Made by a program: the position numbers and the translations under genes. The notes beneath the pieces were generated by a model that worked only from the letters and a program-made list of their open reading frames with translations, did not search any database and had not been told where the DNA came from. From Lusitaniella coriacea LEGE 07157 (GTDB lineage: Bacteria; Cyanobacteriota; Cyanobacteriia; Cyanobacteriales; Spirulinaceae), in the NCBI RefSeq assembly GCF_015207425.1, contig NZ_JADEWZ010000020.1:1-64000 (forward strand): a DNA stretch of 64,000 nucleotides, read 5' to 3'. This document shows, piece by piece, positions 52,093 to 59,869 of the stretch (its first letter is position 1; every line of letters starts with the position of its first letter).

Positions 52093-52704
52093 CTGAGTCT
52101 TACTGCAATTTCCATTCCGCCAACATCGGGAAATCCCCCTAGCCATCTTTGGGTTGCTCTCCACGGTTGGGGTGCTAATGCCGAAGACCTTGCCAGTCTA
52201 GCGCCCTTTTTAAACCTGCCCAACTATCAAATGGTTTTTCCCAATGCCCCTTTTTCCCATTATCAAAATCCGGCGGGTTTGGCCTGGTATGCCTTAGAAC
52301 GCGAAGGCTATCCCGGTTTGGCAGAAAGTCGGCAAATGTTAGAAGATTGGTTGCAAGGATTGGAAGCGACGACAGGCATTCCCCTCTCTCGCACGATTTT
52401 AGCGGGCTTTTCCCAGGGCGGCGCGATGACCTTAGATGTGGGGACGAAATTGCCCTGTCGGGCGTTGTGCAGTCTGAGTGGCTATTTACACGCACCCCTG
52501 CAGAAAAGCGAGGCACCGCCTCCAGCCTTAATCGTACATGGCGCTCAAGACCCCGTTGTACCGCTCCAAGCCGCGCATCAGGTGAGGGACGGACTCACAG
52601 CATTGGGAACGAAGGTAGACTACCACGAGCTTGAGATGGGACACGAAATTCAACCTGCTGTATTAAAACTCATTGGCGACTTTATCGCCGCGTTGCCTGA
52701 ATGA
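52093..52704 (+). CDS. Carboxylesterase/phospholipase family, apparent CTG start
   Basis: The 203-residue alpha/beta hydrolase has the catalytic Ser in LAGFSQGGAM, Asp in HGAQDPVVP and His in EMGHEIQP. The oxyanion segment VALHGWGANAEDL lies upstream of the first ATG (52231), so that ATG cannot be the real start. The frame is open back to 52057, with no ATG, GTG or TTG. CTG 52093 has GGGAG seven bases upstream and opens a sequence (L/M-SLTAISIPPTSG) that looks like the family N-terminus. The protein likely hydrolyses acyl esters in the cytosol. It follows the regulator by 41 bases. Confidence 0.85.
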   Translation: MSLTAISIPPTSGNPPSHLWVALHGWGANAEDLASLAPFLNLPNYQMVFPNAPFSHYQNPAGLAWYALEREGYPGLAESRQMLEDWLQGLEATTGIPLSRTILAGFSQGGAMTLDVGTKLPCRALCSLSGYLHAPLQKSEAPPPALIVHGAQDPVVPLQAAHQVRDGLTALGTKVDYHELEMGHEIQPAVLKLIGDFIAALPE

Positions 52705-53050
52705 GGAGCCTTCGCTTTTGGAAAATCGCGCAGACTTCGCAGACTTCTATAGCGTTTTCAAATGAAGCGTGAAACCCAACACAGATTTCTTATATCCCCA
52801 AATAATACCTGTATCTCTTTCTACTTCTGCCTACTGCCTACTGCCTACTACCTTTTGCCGTCACGTCCAGTTCCATATCCCAAACGAAAACGCTATATGA
52901 GGAGTTCGACTAGCTAGCCAGCGTTTCAGGACATTCCATGCATATTATAAAGGCAAGAAGAAGCCTTAAAAACCTTGCTAGAAGGGGAAACAGCTACTAT
53001 CTTACTCGCCGCAACCCCATTGCATCCAGTACAATAAATGCAGGATTGGA
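52705..53050. other. Intergenic region with family D element
   Basis: About 345 bases. D1 (52748-52897) fills most of it. After it, 52957-53040 contains an 84-base stretch without stops in one frame ending VQ-stop, too short to identify. It may be the tail of a lost gene. No terminator was recognised. Confidence 0.4.
52748..52897 (+). mobile_element. Family D element D1 (MITE-like)
   Basis: This 150-base sequence has perfect 12-base terminal inverted repeats: TATAGCGTTTTC and GAAAACGCTATA. The inside carries a short tandem repeat of ctactgcctactgcctacta. It has no coding capacity. A truncated copy, D2, occurs at 42046-42137. Size, ends and lack of a gene match a miniature inverted-repeat transposable element; TA at each end may be a target duplication. 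Confidence 0.7.
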
Positions 53051-53398
53051 ATGACAAAACTCAATGGTGCAATGTCTCAACGCGAACAAGTCATTAAATT
53101 TTTCCAAACAGCCTGCCAAGAGCGGGCATTACAAGATCGGCTCAAACCACCTTGTCCTCCGACGCGCCAGGGATTTGCGGCTGTTGCCCGCGAATGGGGA
53201 TACAATTTTGACGGGACAGCTATTGACGATTACGTGCGCTTCTATCAGTTCTACGAAGAATTTCAGGACGCGATCGATAGAGCGCAAAACGGTAGCGAAC
53301 CCTTATCCCGTTGGATGCAAAAATGGCAAAAGCATCTGAAAAAGTTTGAAGAAGATCCTCTCCGCGATCGCGAGGATACCATTAAAAAATTTATCTAG
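53051..53398 (+). CDS. Nif11 domain-like protein
   Basis: The 115-residue protein resembles the Nif11 family: VIKFFQTACQERALQDRLK, then a stretch with AVAREWGYNFDG. Nif11 domains are found in proteins near nitrogenase genes and as leader parts of some RiPP precursors. Here no Gly-Gly cleavage site or Cys/Ser-rich core is seen, and the tail is charged, so a precursor role is unlikely. Met8 (53072) is another possible start. A hairpin follows at 53453. Confidence 0.7.
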   Translation: MTKLNGAMSQREQVIKFFQTACQERALQDRLKPPCPPTRQGFAAVAREWGYNFDGTAIDDYVRFYQFYEEFQDAIDRAQNGSEPLSRWMQKWQKHLKKFEEDPLRDREDTIKKFI

Positions 53399-53452
53399 CC
53401 GTTACCTAGAAAACATCTCGCGGGAATCATTTCTTGACGGCACGAACAAACC

Positions 53453-53475
53453 TAGGGCGCAAGACTCGCGCCCTA
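53453..53475 (+). terminator. Hairpin after Nif11-like gene
   Basis: An 8-base stem (TAGGGCGC and GCGCCCTA) with a seven-base loop, 55 bases past the stop. No T-run. It is one of the similar GGGCG-type hairpins in the window. Confidence 0.4.
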
Positions 53476-53546
53476 TCGTTCCTATTAGAGTAGCCCAACC
53501 AATAGAACTATCCTACTCAGCTCAGTTACAGCTTTCAGCCATCATT

Positions 53547-53750
53547 TAAGCTCAAACACATCTAAACTGGATATCTGGCGCTCTCTATCAAAGCCGTCCC
53601 CTCAACCCTCGGTCAGCGTTCTCAAGTCCGCGTCATTTGACGGGGCGTACAGGGTTTCGAGGAAACCTCCAAAGTTTATACGCCCCATCCGACGCGGAGT
53701 CTGACCTCTCCGCGTCAGTCTCATTCACAATTTAAATGAATAGCAGCTTA
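53547..53750 (+). repeat. Family A element A4 with nested element C2
   Basis: The ends are TAAGCT and AGCTTA, with cacatctaaactggatatc on the left and tttaaatgaatagcagctta on the right. It is 204 bases long because family-C element C2 (53611-53706) lies inside. Its right end is one base from the cbiM stop codon. Confidence 0.68.
53611..53706 (+). mobile_element. Family C element C2, nested in A4
   Basis: The ends are GGTCAG and CTGACC as in C1. A GGTTTC gag GAAACC hairpin lies within (about 53655). The last 45 bases (cctccaaagtttatacgccc onward) match C1. It is shorter than C1 because most of the C1 hairpin part is absent. Confidence 0.55.
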
Positions 53751-53751
53751 T

Positions 53752-54414
53752 TCAAGTGTCAGCTTGTGAGATTGACCCACTCTCCAATAGTTCCGGCTTG
53801 ACGCGCTGAAGAAAATTAACCACCATTCCCGTAAATATCCCTTCAATCACTGCCTGAATTCCGTAACCTGCCAAAGACGCATAAATCACCTGCTGCTCTC
53901 GTTGCCCATCAATATCCGCAGGAATCGTATTCAGAACGACCAAGACAAAAATAGTGGCAGACAAAGCTAACGTCCCCGCACCCACAAAAAACGGCAACGC
54001 TTTCCCAAACCACGCCCGCTTGCGCATCCAGGGCAATCCCCATTGATAGAAATGGTGGGCTAACAGCGCGGGAACTCCCATCATGACAGCATTGATCCCC
54101 AATGTTGAAATGCCGCCGTGGAAAAAAATCGCAGCTTGAAAAAAGAGTCCGATTAAAATGGCGAGAAACGCATAATAGCCCAGGATAATTCCCATCAGTC
54201 CATTGAGAATGAGATGAATACTCGTTGGAGGTAAGGGAATACGAATGAAAGAAGTTACAAAAAAAGCAGCCGTCAACAGCGACGCTTTGGGTATTTTCTC
54301 AGTAGGATTGCTCTCTTTCTGAATTTTCCGTAGAGCATACCAAGTCACTCCTCCTGTAATGGCGTAACCTGTTATGGAAACTGCCGGAGGAACAAAACCG
54401 TCAGGAATATGCAT
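53752..54414 (-). CDS. cbiM: CbiM-type energy-coupling factor permease (Co/Ni)
   Basis: The 220-residue membrane protein starts MHIPDGFVPP, the metal-binding N-terminus (Met-His) that is exposed in CbiM/NikM. It has about seven helices and conserved SIHLILNGLMGIILG and GINAVMMGVPALLAHH. CbiM is the substrate subunit that takes up Co2+ or Ni2+, usually with CbiQ and CbiO; neither is in the window, so energising subunits must be elsewhere, or the protein works alone. It follows the CbiL-like gene after 18 bases. Confidence 0.9.
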   Translation of the reverse strand: MHIPDGFVPPAVSITGYAITGGVTWYALRKIQKESNPTEKIPKASLLTAAFFVTSFIRIPLPPTSIHLILNGLMGIILGYYAFLAILIGLFFQAAIFFHGGISTLGINAVMMGVPALLAHHFYQWGLPWMRKRAWFGKALPFFVGAGTLALSATIFVLVVLNTIPADIDGQREQQVIYASLAGYGIQAVIEGIFTGMVVNFLQRVKPELLESGSISQADT

Positions 54415-54432
54415 TCTTTAAACCGTCCAATC

Positions 54433-54921
54433 TTAACAATGATCGATCTTCTTTCGAGAGAAAAATAAGGCGGTTCCCACGCATCCCCAAATACCAGCCA
54501 TCGCCATTACAGTCTTTTGTAAGGGCGTATAAACTTCGTTGCTTCCCCCCACAAAAGATTGAGCAGTTGGAACTGTTGTTGCTGTAGCGGTTTCCTCGAC
54601 CGGAATTGTCAGAATCGAACCGTGACCCGCTTGACGAACTTTGACTTCCCAGGAACCGGTTTGGGTGCGGTCTGGAATAAAGGTATAGCGACCTTGTTCG
54701 TCAGTGATGCCTTGCTGCCAAGGAGTAGAAGGATTATTGGGCGCATAAATGGTGACTTGGGCATTTACCATTGGGACGTTTTGTTCGTAGTTTGCCTGAA
54801 TTTCAATGGCTTGGGTTTGACGATATTCAATCGTACTGCTGTGGGCGAAAGCTTCCCTCGACCCACTGAAGGAAGAGAGGAGTAGCAAAGGCAAGAGATA
54901 GGAAAGTTTAGGAGATGTCAT
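54433..54921 (-). CDS. CbiL/NikL-like periplasmic-facing protein
   Basis: The 162-residue protein has a signal peptide (about 1-26, ending in AFA), a beta-sandwich of carboxypeptidase-regulatory type (about 45-115; ITDEQGRYTFIPDRTQTGSW) and a C-terminal membrane helix (about 133-152). Such proteins occur with CbiM/NikM as an auxiliary subunit in Ni/Co ECF systems (CbiL or NikL). Position just upstream of cbiM supports this. The HSSTIEY segment right after the signal could bind metal with its His. Confidence 0.78.
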   Translation of the reverse strand: MTSPKLSYLLPLLLLSSFSGSREAFAHSSTIEYRQTQAIEIQANYEQNVPMVNAQVTIYAPNNPSTPWQQGITDEQGRYTFIPDRTQTGSWEVKVRQAGHGSILTIPVEETATATTVPTAQSFVGGSNEVYTPLQKTVMAMAGIWGCVGTALFFSRKKIDHC

Positions 54922-54991
54922 ACCAAAAGGGAGAAGGATTGATTGGGGGTTAAGCTAATCACGAGCAAGTTGAGTTAGATGTTGCGAGAAT

Positions 54992-55804
54992 TTAGGTGCG
55001 ACAGTGACCTTCGCCGACATGACCTAAACTGTCAAGGGCGTTTTCGAGTAATTGATAGGTTGCAGGGTCTAGTTGGGTTTGCAAGGTTGTGAGTTCGGCA
55101 TTAAGCGTACCGTCTTTGGCTAAGGCGGCAAAAGGCTCAAAACCCACCGCTTCTGAGTTGGGACTCTCCTCTAGGGGAACGTCTGCATCTCCAAAGAGAT
55201 GGTCGAAGTGAAAGGTGATTTCAACTTCACCGTCTTGGGATTCGCTCACAACACCTTTTCGTTGGTCGCCAACGTATTGACCGCAGGTGTAGACAATTTT
55301 GGGGTCAAACTTGAGGGTGAATTGAATGATTTTTTCACTCTTTGTGGCTTGACCTTCCAGGATAATCGATCGCGCGCTCTCCCCTTTCTCCGGTTCCAAT
55401 TCCCACGTCAGTGCGTTATACATTCCCAAAGGAACCTCGGTCTGTGCCACAACAATCGGTTCGGCATCCTCGTCTCCTGCTGCTAAATCCACTGTTTTAG
55501 CTTCGTTTAAAAGGGTTACGCTCTCCTGCGCTTTGATTGCACCTGCCTCCTCTGGGTTGAAGGGCGGCTCGGTCTGGTAGGCTTGAATATTAGCAACAGT
55601 GACAATCGCACGATCGAAGACTATTTTCCAGCCATCCTTTGTCGTAAAACCTTGACGGATAAAATCTTCTCCGTTTGCCACTAAACTTAGAGAACCGCGA
55701 TCGGTTGAGTTTCCATCCGTTGTACTCGGAACAGTGCAGCCAAAACCAATTGAAAGTAAAAGAGTTGCACTTGCGAAGAATCCAATTTGTTTTTGCTTTA
55801 ACAT
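54992..55804 (-). CDS. Putative metal-associated lipoprotein
   Basis: The 270-residue protein has a lipoprotein signal (LLSIGFGCTVP, lipid Cys about 23). The rest is beta-rich with VIFDRAIVTVANIQAYQTEP-like strands and a distinctive EITFHFDHLFGD segment and final EGHCRT. His-rich spots and the position ahead of the CbiL-like gene and cbiM suggest a metal-binding role on the cell surface. The family name is uncertain (DUF4382-like or MbnP-like are possible), so I leave it open. It is divergent from the ferritin-like gene, with a CCCCTAGGGG palindrome between them. Confidence 0.68.
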   Translation of the reverse strand: MLKQKQIGFFASATLLLSIGFGCTVPSTTDGNSTDRGSLSLVANGEDFIRQGFTTKDGWKIVFDRAIVTVANIQAYQTEPPFNPEEAGAIKAQESVTLLNEAKTVDLAAGDEDAEPIVVAQTEVPLGMYNALTWELEPEKGESARSIILEGQATKSEKIIQFTLKFDPKIVYTCGQYVGDQRKGVVSESQDGEVEITFHFDHLFGDADVPLEESPNSEAVGFEPFAALAKDGTLNAELTTLQTQLDPATYQLLENALDSLGHVGEGHCRT

Positions 55805-55866
55805 TCGTATTTGATGACAGCGAAATTGAGAATGAATGATCGACTAATCTCAGTGTTCGGATTCTG

Positions 55867-55898
55867 TTGACAATTATCAATCCCCCCCTAGGGGTATT
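55867..55898. promoter_or_regulatory. Candidate metal-responsive promoter/operator
   Basis: TTGACA (55867-55872) is followed by AATCCCCCCTAGGGGTATTT, whose core CCCCTAGGGG (55884-55893) is palindromic and whose GGGGTAT half looks like half of the sites bound by CsoR/RcnR-type copper, nickel or cobalt sensors. It lies where the -35/-10 spacer would be, between divergent genes for a lipoprotein linked to cbiM and a ferritin-like protein. No such regulator gene is in the window. Confidence 0.4.
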
Positions 55899-56008
55899 TC
55901 AGGCAAATTTTAAGGTAAAACACAGATTTCACTCTTTAGGATTAGTTGAAAAAGATTCTCAAAAATGTTTTAATAGGAACTTTATCTCTACAGTATCGAC
56001 AAGACAAT

Positions 56009-56443
56009 ATGAAAGACCTGAACCGGGACAAAACGATTGAGCTGCTCAATAAAATCATGGAATTTGAGTTGGCTGGCGTTGTGCGCTACACCCACTACTC
56101 GCTGATGGTAACCGGGCCCAATCGGATTCCCATTGTCGATTTTTTCCAAACTCAAGCCAATGAATCTCTCACCCACGCTCAACAAGTTGGGGAAATTCTC
56201 ACGGGGTTAGAGGGACATCCTAGTTTGCGCATCGCACCCATCGAGGAGACGAACCAACACGATCTCCATGCTGTGTTAACAGAAAGCCTCAACCACGAGA
56301 AAAAAGCCTTGATTTTATACAAACAACTCCTTGATGTCGTGCAGGAGGCAAGTGTATATCTTGAGGAGTTTGCACGGGGAATGATCGGTCAGGAAGAATT
56401 GCACAATATTGAAATCAAAAAGATGTTGCGAGACTTCGTTTAA
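56009..56443 (+). CDS. Ferritin-like/bacterioferritin family protein
   Basis: The 144-residue four-helix protein has paired Glu/His ligands of a di-iron site: EFELAGVVRYTHYS, ANESLTHAQQ, ESLNHEKKAL and GQEELHNIEI. It may store or oxidise iron, or protect against peroxide. ATG 56009 is preferred to TTG 55946, which would add 21 unusual residues; neither has a strong ribosome site. It is divergent from the lipoprotein/cbiM cluster, with a shared control region. A hairpin follows after 27 bases. Confidence 0.83.
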   Translation: MKDLNRDKTIELLNKIMEFELAGVVRYTHYSLMVTGPNRIPIVDFFQTQANESLTHAQQVGEILTGLEGHPSLRIAPIEETNQHDLHAVLTESLNHEKKALILYKQLLDVVQEASVYLEEFARGMIGQEELHNIEIKKMLRDFV

Positions 56444-56470
56444 GACATCGTAAAGGCTCAGAACGCTTTC

Positions 56471-56491
56471 AGGGCGAGGACACCTCGCCCT
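56471..56491 (+). terminator. Hairpin after ferritin-like gene
   Basis: A perfect 9-base stem (AGGGCGAGG and CCTCGCCCT) with loop aca, followed by ataacg. The lack of a T-run makes termination uncertain, but the position suits it. Confidence 0.5.
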
Positions 56492-56557
56492 ATAACGATC
56501 TTACCTTCAATCTGGGGAATGCTAATCCCAGGAGTATTTACCAGTGGCGGGTTTATC

Positions 56558-57889
56558 ATGTTTCGTTTAAGTCAGAAGGCGTTCGAGATTCTCCAGAATG
56601 AAGTCAAAAGATGCACAGAAAAAGATGATCTTACCGGTGAAGTTGCTCAAAGAATCGTGATGAAGCGATTGGAACAACTTCGTGATAGGTTCGGGAAGCG
56701 ATTAACGGAAGAAGAGTTGCGGGGAATGGTGAAAGATCTGTTTCCTCAGTTTAGCGACGAGGTTATCAAAAAGGCAGCCAAGGCGAATCGTCAGCGAGTT
56801 CCCTTGGGGACAATTTCTCTAGTGCTAGGGGGTTTAGCCGGACTCATTTGGGCAGTTAATTTGCCTTATCCCATGATTCGTCGTCCCGTGGCAAAAACCG
56901 CCCCCATTCTATTGCTTCCGAGTTACCTAAGTATGGATCGCAACTATCGAGAAGCAATTGCCCATGTGGAACAAGCAGATCGATTGGTGAACGAGGCAAC
57001 CAGTTTAGCAGATTTTGAATTGGGAGAGGAGAAAGTTAAGATCGCTCAAAAAAATTTAGATGCTCTCCCGGTTTGGTTTTTGGGCTACGAACCTCAGCGT
57101 TACTGTTCGTTTGTGAGTTGTAGTTGGCAGTTTACTCTCGATGAATTTGAAGCGGCTCGTGCTAAGGTGGGGCGCATGGAAGCGACTCTTTTCCAGGAAA
57201 AGAATGCTATGGCGCAACTGGAACAGTCGGAAGCGACGCTGGAGCAAAGCAAACAGAATTATCAAAGTGCGGCGACTTCGGGCGAAAAACAAACTACTTT
57301 GAGTGCTTGGCAGACTTCGATTGATGAGTTGAATGCCCTTCCTCCCAATACTTTAGCGGCAAAAGTCGCTCAAAGAAAATTACAAGCCTACGAACGAGAT
57401 TTTAAAGAAGTTGCGGGAGTTGTTGCTAAGGGAAATCGCAGCAATACTTTGATTAACGCGGCGAAGGGATTTGCCAATGCTGCGGCGAAAATGAGCCAAA
57501 ATCCGCCCCATCCCGCAGCAACTTGGCAACAATGCGAAGAACTGTGGGGGTTTGCCATTCAGCGTTTAGAATCGGTTCCGGTAGAAGATGCTGGCTACGC
57601 GGATGCTCAAAAGTTACTGGCGACTTATCGAGCGAATTTGGCGACGATTGAAATTCGGCGACAGGCTGAAACCGAAGCCGTACAAGCGTTGGAAATTGCA
57701 CAAGGGAAAATCGAACGGCTGCTTGCTTCTGTTCCTAATGAGGATGATGTGCGCGATCGCGGTCAAATTGTAAGTCAATTTCAGGGAATTGTGAATCAGT
57801 TGAGCAAGGTACAACCCGGAACCACTGCTTACGAGGAATCACAAGTGCTTTTGCAATCGGCGAGAAATAAACTCAAGGAGTGGCAATAG
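56558..57889 (+). CDS. Membrane-anchored helical repeat protein with W-VP modules
   Basis: The protein has about 443 residues from ATG 56558 (456 from 56519; neither is clearly better). An N-terminal soluble helical part (about 1-78) precedes one membrane helix (about 82-102). The rest is made of roughly four helical units, two of them clear, with the pattern W......A...L..VP......Y..AQ..L..Y (e.g. TWQQCEELWGFAIQRLESVP). The same unit is in the proteins at 8248 and 27452. Function unknown; coiled-coil scaffold is likely. Confidence 0.75.
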   Translation: MFRLSQKAFEILQNEVKRCTEKDDLTGEVAQRIVMKRLEQLRDRFGKRLTEEELRGMVKDLFPQFSDEVIKKAAKANRQRVPLGTISLVLGGLAGLIWAVNLPYPMIRRPVAKTAPILLLPSYLSMDRNYREAIAHVEQADRLVNEATSLADFELGEEKVKIAQKNLDALPVWFLGYEPQRYCSFVSCSWQFTLDEFEAARAKVGRMEATLFQEKNAMAQLEQSEATLEQSKQNYQSAATSGEKQTTLSAWQTSIDELNALPPNTLAAKVAQRKLQAYERDFKEVAGVVAKGNRSNTLINAAKGFANAAAKMSQNPPHPAATWQQCEELWGFAIQRLESVPVEDAGYADAQKLLATYRANLATIEIRRQAETEAVQALEIAQGKIERLLASVPNEDDVRDRGQIVSQFQGIVNQLSKVQPGTTAYEESQVLLQSARNKLKEWQ

Positions 57890-58152
57890 TCAATTAACCT
57901 CAAATCATTCAAATTGCCCATCATAAAAATTCACCGCATCGACCTGTCATATCAAATCCTCTTAATTGCTCATCGTAAAAACTGCGACCTGTCACCAAAC
58001 TCCCCCTGCTTCTTCTCGCCGCGTCACCGTGTCACCGTGTCACTCTTCACCGAGGGCATTCAAACAGATTTTATATGAGTGCGCGATCGCGCGGGTGGAA
58101 CTTTTAACCTTGCGCGTTAATGTGTACTCAAACCTTCCAATCGATTGAGTTT
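57890..58152. other. Intergenic region with family A fragment
   Basis: About 260 bases. A family-A interior fragment is at 58021-58078 (accgtgtcaccgtgtcac and ggcattcaaacagatttta). Nothing else is recognised. The DUF192 gene starts at its end. Confidence 0.45.
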
Positions 58153-58662
58153 ATGATATTTCGTCTCATTCCTTTTACGATCGCGCTCTGTGTTTTTGGA
58201 TTAGGCTGTTCCGCTAGCGAATTAAACGATACATCCTCCGAATCCCCAACACCCCAAGAGACAGTCGCAGCAAAACAAGGACAAATGTTACCCATTGACG
58301 CGATCGCGATTCTTGGCGGCGAGGAAATCGAACTTGAAGTCACCCGCACCCCCGAACAACAGGCATTAGGGTTGATGTTCCGAGAGAACTTACCCGACAA
58401 TCGGGGAATGCTCTTTAGTTTCGATCCCCCCCAGGAAGTCAACTTTTGGATGATGAACGTCAAAATTTCCCTGGATATGGTTTTCCTGCGAGAGGGGAAA
58501 ATTGTCGCGATCGCGCGGGACGTTCCCCCCTGTAAAAGCGAACCCTGTCCCACCTACGGGCCTCCCCAACCCATCGATCGCGTCATCGAACTGCGCGGCG
58601 GACGAGCAGAAGAATTGGGACTGGGTGAAGGGGATTCTGTTGTCATCGATTTTAAACATTGA
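58153..58662 (+). CDS. DUF192 family lipoprotein
   Basis: The 169-residue protein has a lipoprotein signal (ALCVFGLGCSAS) and the DUF192 domain (about 58-168): VTRTPEQQALGLMFRENLPDNRGML, then FWMMNVKISLDMVFL and VELRGGRAEELGLGEGD-like segments. DUF192 proteins are small exported proteins of unknown biochemical role. ATG 58153 places the signal peptide at the start and is preferred to 58120. fbp follows on the same strand after 81 bases. Confidence 0.86.
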   Translation: MIFRLIPFTIALCVFGLGCSASELNDTSSESPTPQETVAAKQGQMLPIDAIAILGGEEIELEVTRTPEQQALGLMFRENLPDNRGMLFSFDPPQEVNFWMMNVKISLDMVFLREGKIVAIARDVPPCKSEPCPTYGPPQPIDRVIELRGGRAEELGLGEGDSVVIDFKH

Positions 58663-58743
58663 CCTAAAATAGTCAATAGAGAAAATCTACGATTGATTTT
58701 CTTATCGTCCGCGATCGCGCCTTCTCTAGGGAGGATGAACATC

Positions 58744-59808
58744 ATGGCAACTGTAGAGCAGTCCGAAATAAACGAACACGCTTTAGATCGAGATTGCACC
58801 ACCCTATCCCGTCACGTCCTCCAGCAATTCCCCAGCTTTACCCCCGAAGCCCAAGACATTAGCGCCATTATGAGCCGTCTTGCCCTCGCCGGAAAGCTAA
58901 TTGCTCGACGCTTGAGTCGTGCCGGACTCATGGACAACGCCTTGGGGTTTACCGGAGAAGTCAACGTTCAAGGGGAATCCGTCAAAAAGATGGATATTTA
59001 CGCCAACGACGTTTTCATCTCCGTCTTCAAGCAAAGCGGTTTAGTGTGCCGCCTTGCCTCCGAAGAAATGGAAAAACTCTACTACATCCCAGAAAATTGC
59101 CCCATCGGGCGCTATACCTTGCTCTACGACCCTATTGATGGCTCGTCTAACGTAGACATTAATCTCAATGTGGGTTCCATCTTTTCCATCCGCCAACAGG
59201 TGGGGAACGACCTCGACGGCACCGCTCAAGACTTGCTGCAAACCGGGGGACGCGAGCAAATTGCAGCCGGATACATTCTCTATGGTCCCAGCACGGTTCT
59301 GGTTTATTCGATCGGAAATGGCGTTCACTCCTTCATTCTTGACCCCAGTTTGGGAGAATTTATCCTAGCAGAAGAAAATATTAAAGTCCCCAATCGCGGC
59401 GCAGTCTATAGCATGAATGAAGGCAACTTCTGGCAGTGGGATCGATCCATTCGAGACTACATTCGTTACGTCCATCGCCACGAAGGTTACACCGCACGCT
59501 ATAGCGGCGCGCTCGTTGGCGATTTTCACCGTATTCTCTTGCAAGGAGGAGTCTTTATCTATCCCGGAACCCTCAAGAAACCCGAAGGAAAATTGCGCCT
59601 TCTTTATGAAACCGCACCTCTGGGGTTTTTAATCGAACAAGCTGGGGGATGGGCAAGTACCGGAGAGCAAGCTATTTTGGATGTTATCCCCGACAAACTC
59701 CACGCACGAACGCCCTTAATTATTGGCTCGACAGAGGATGTCAAATTAGTGGAGTCTTTTATTCAAGAGCTAGCCAGAGAGCAAGCAGAAGAAAACGATG
59801 AATGGTAG
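58744..59808 (+). CDS. fbp: Fructose-1,6-bisphosphatase class I
   Basis: FBPase hydrolyses fructose-1,6-bisphosphate in gluconeogenesis and the Calvin cycle. The 354-residue protein has the metal site [17 protein letters not shown], the earlier [14 protein letters not shown] and [17 protein letters not shown]. In cyanobacteria this class works beside the bifunctional F/SBPase. ATG 58744 lies nine bases after GGAGG and is chosen over upstream in-frame starts at 58693 and 58735. tal follows after 61 bases; zwf and opcA, often in the same cluster, are not present. Confidence 0.96.
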   Translation: MATVEQSEINEHALDRDCTTLSRHVLQQFPSFTPEAQDISAIMSRLALAGKLIARRLSRAGLMDNALGFTGEVNVQGESVKKMDIYANDVFISVFKQSGLVCRLASEEMEKLYYIPENCPIGRYTLLYDPIDGSSNVDINLNVGSIFSIRQQVGNDLDGTAQDLLQTGGREQIAAGYILYGPSTVLVYSIGNGVHSFILDPSLGEFILAEENIKVPNRGAVYSMNEGNFWQWDRSIRDYIRYVHRHEGYTARYSGALVGDFHRILLQGGVFIYPGTLKKPEGKLRLLYETAPLGFLIEQAGGWASTGEQAILDVIPDKLHARTPLIIGSTEDVKLVESFIQELAREQAEENDEW

Positions 59809-59869
59809 GTAAAAGGCGCTTTTTACCTGATACGAACGACTAAAAATTACTGAAGGAGTAACATTAAAA

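Noticed and set aside
52957-53040. Short frame ending ATPLHPVQ-stop
   Set aside because: Only about 27 codons after a stop; too short to identify as the tail of a gene.
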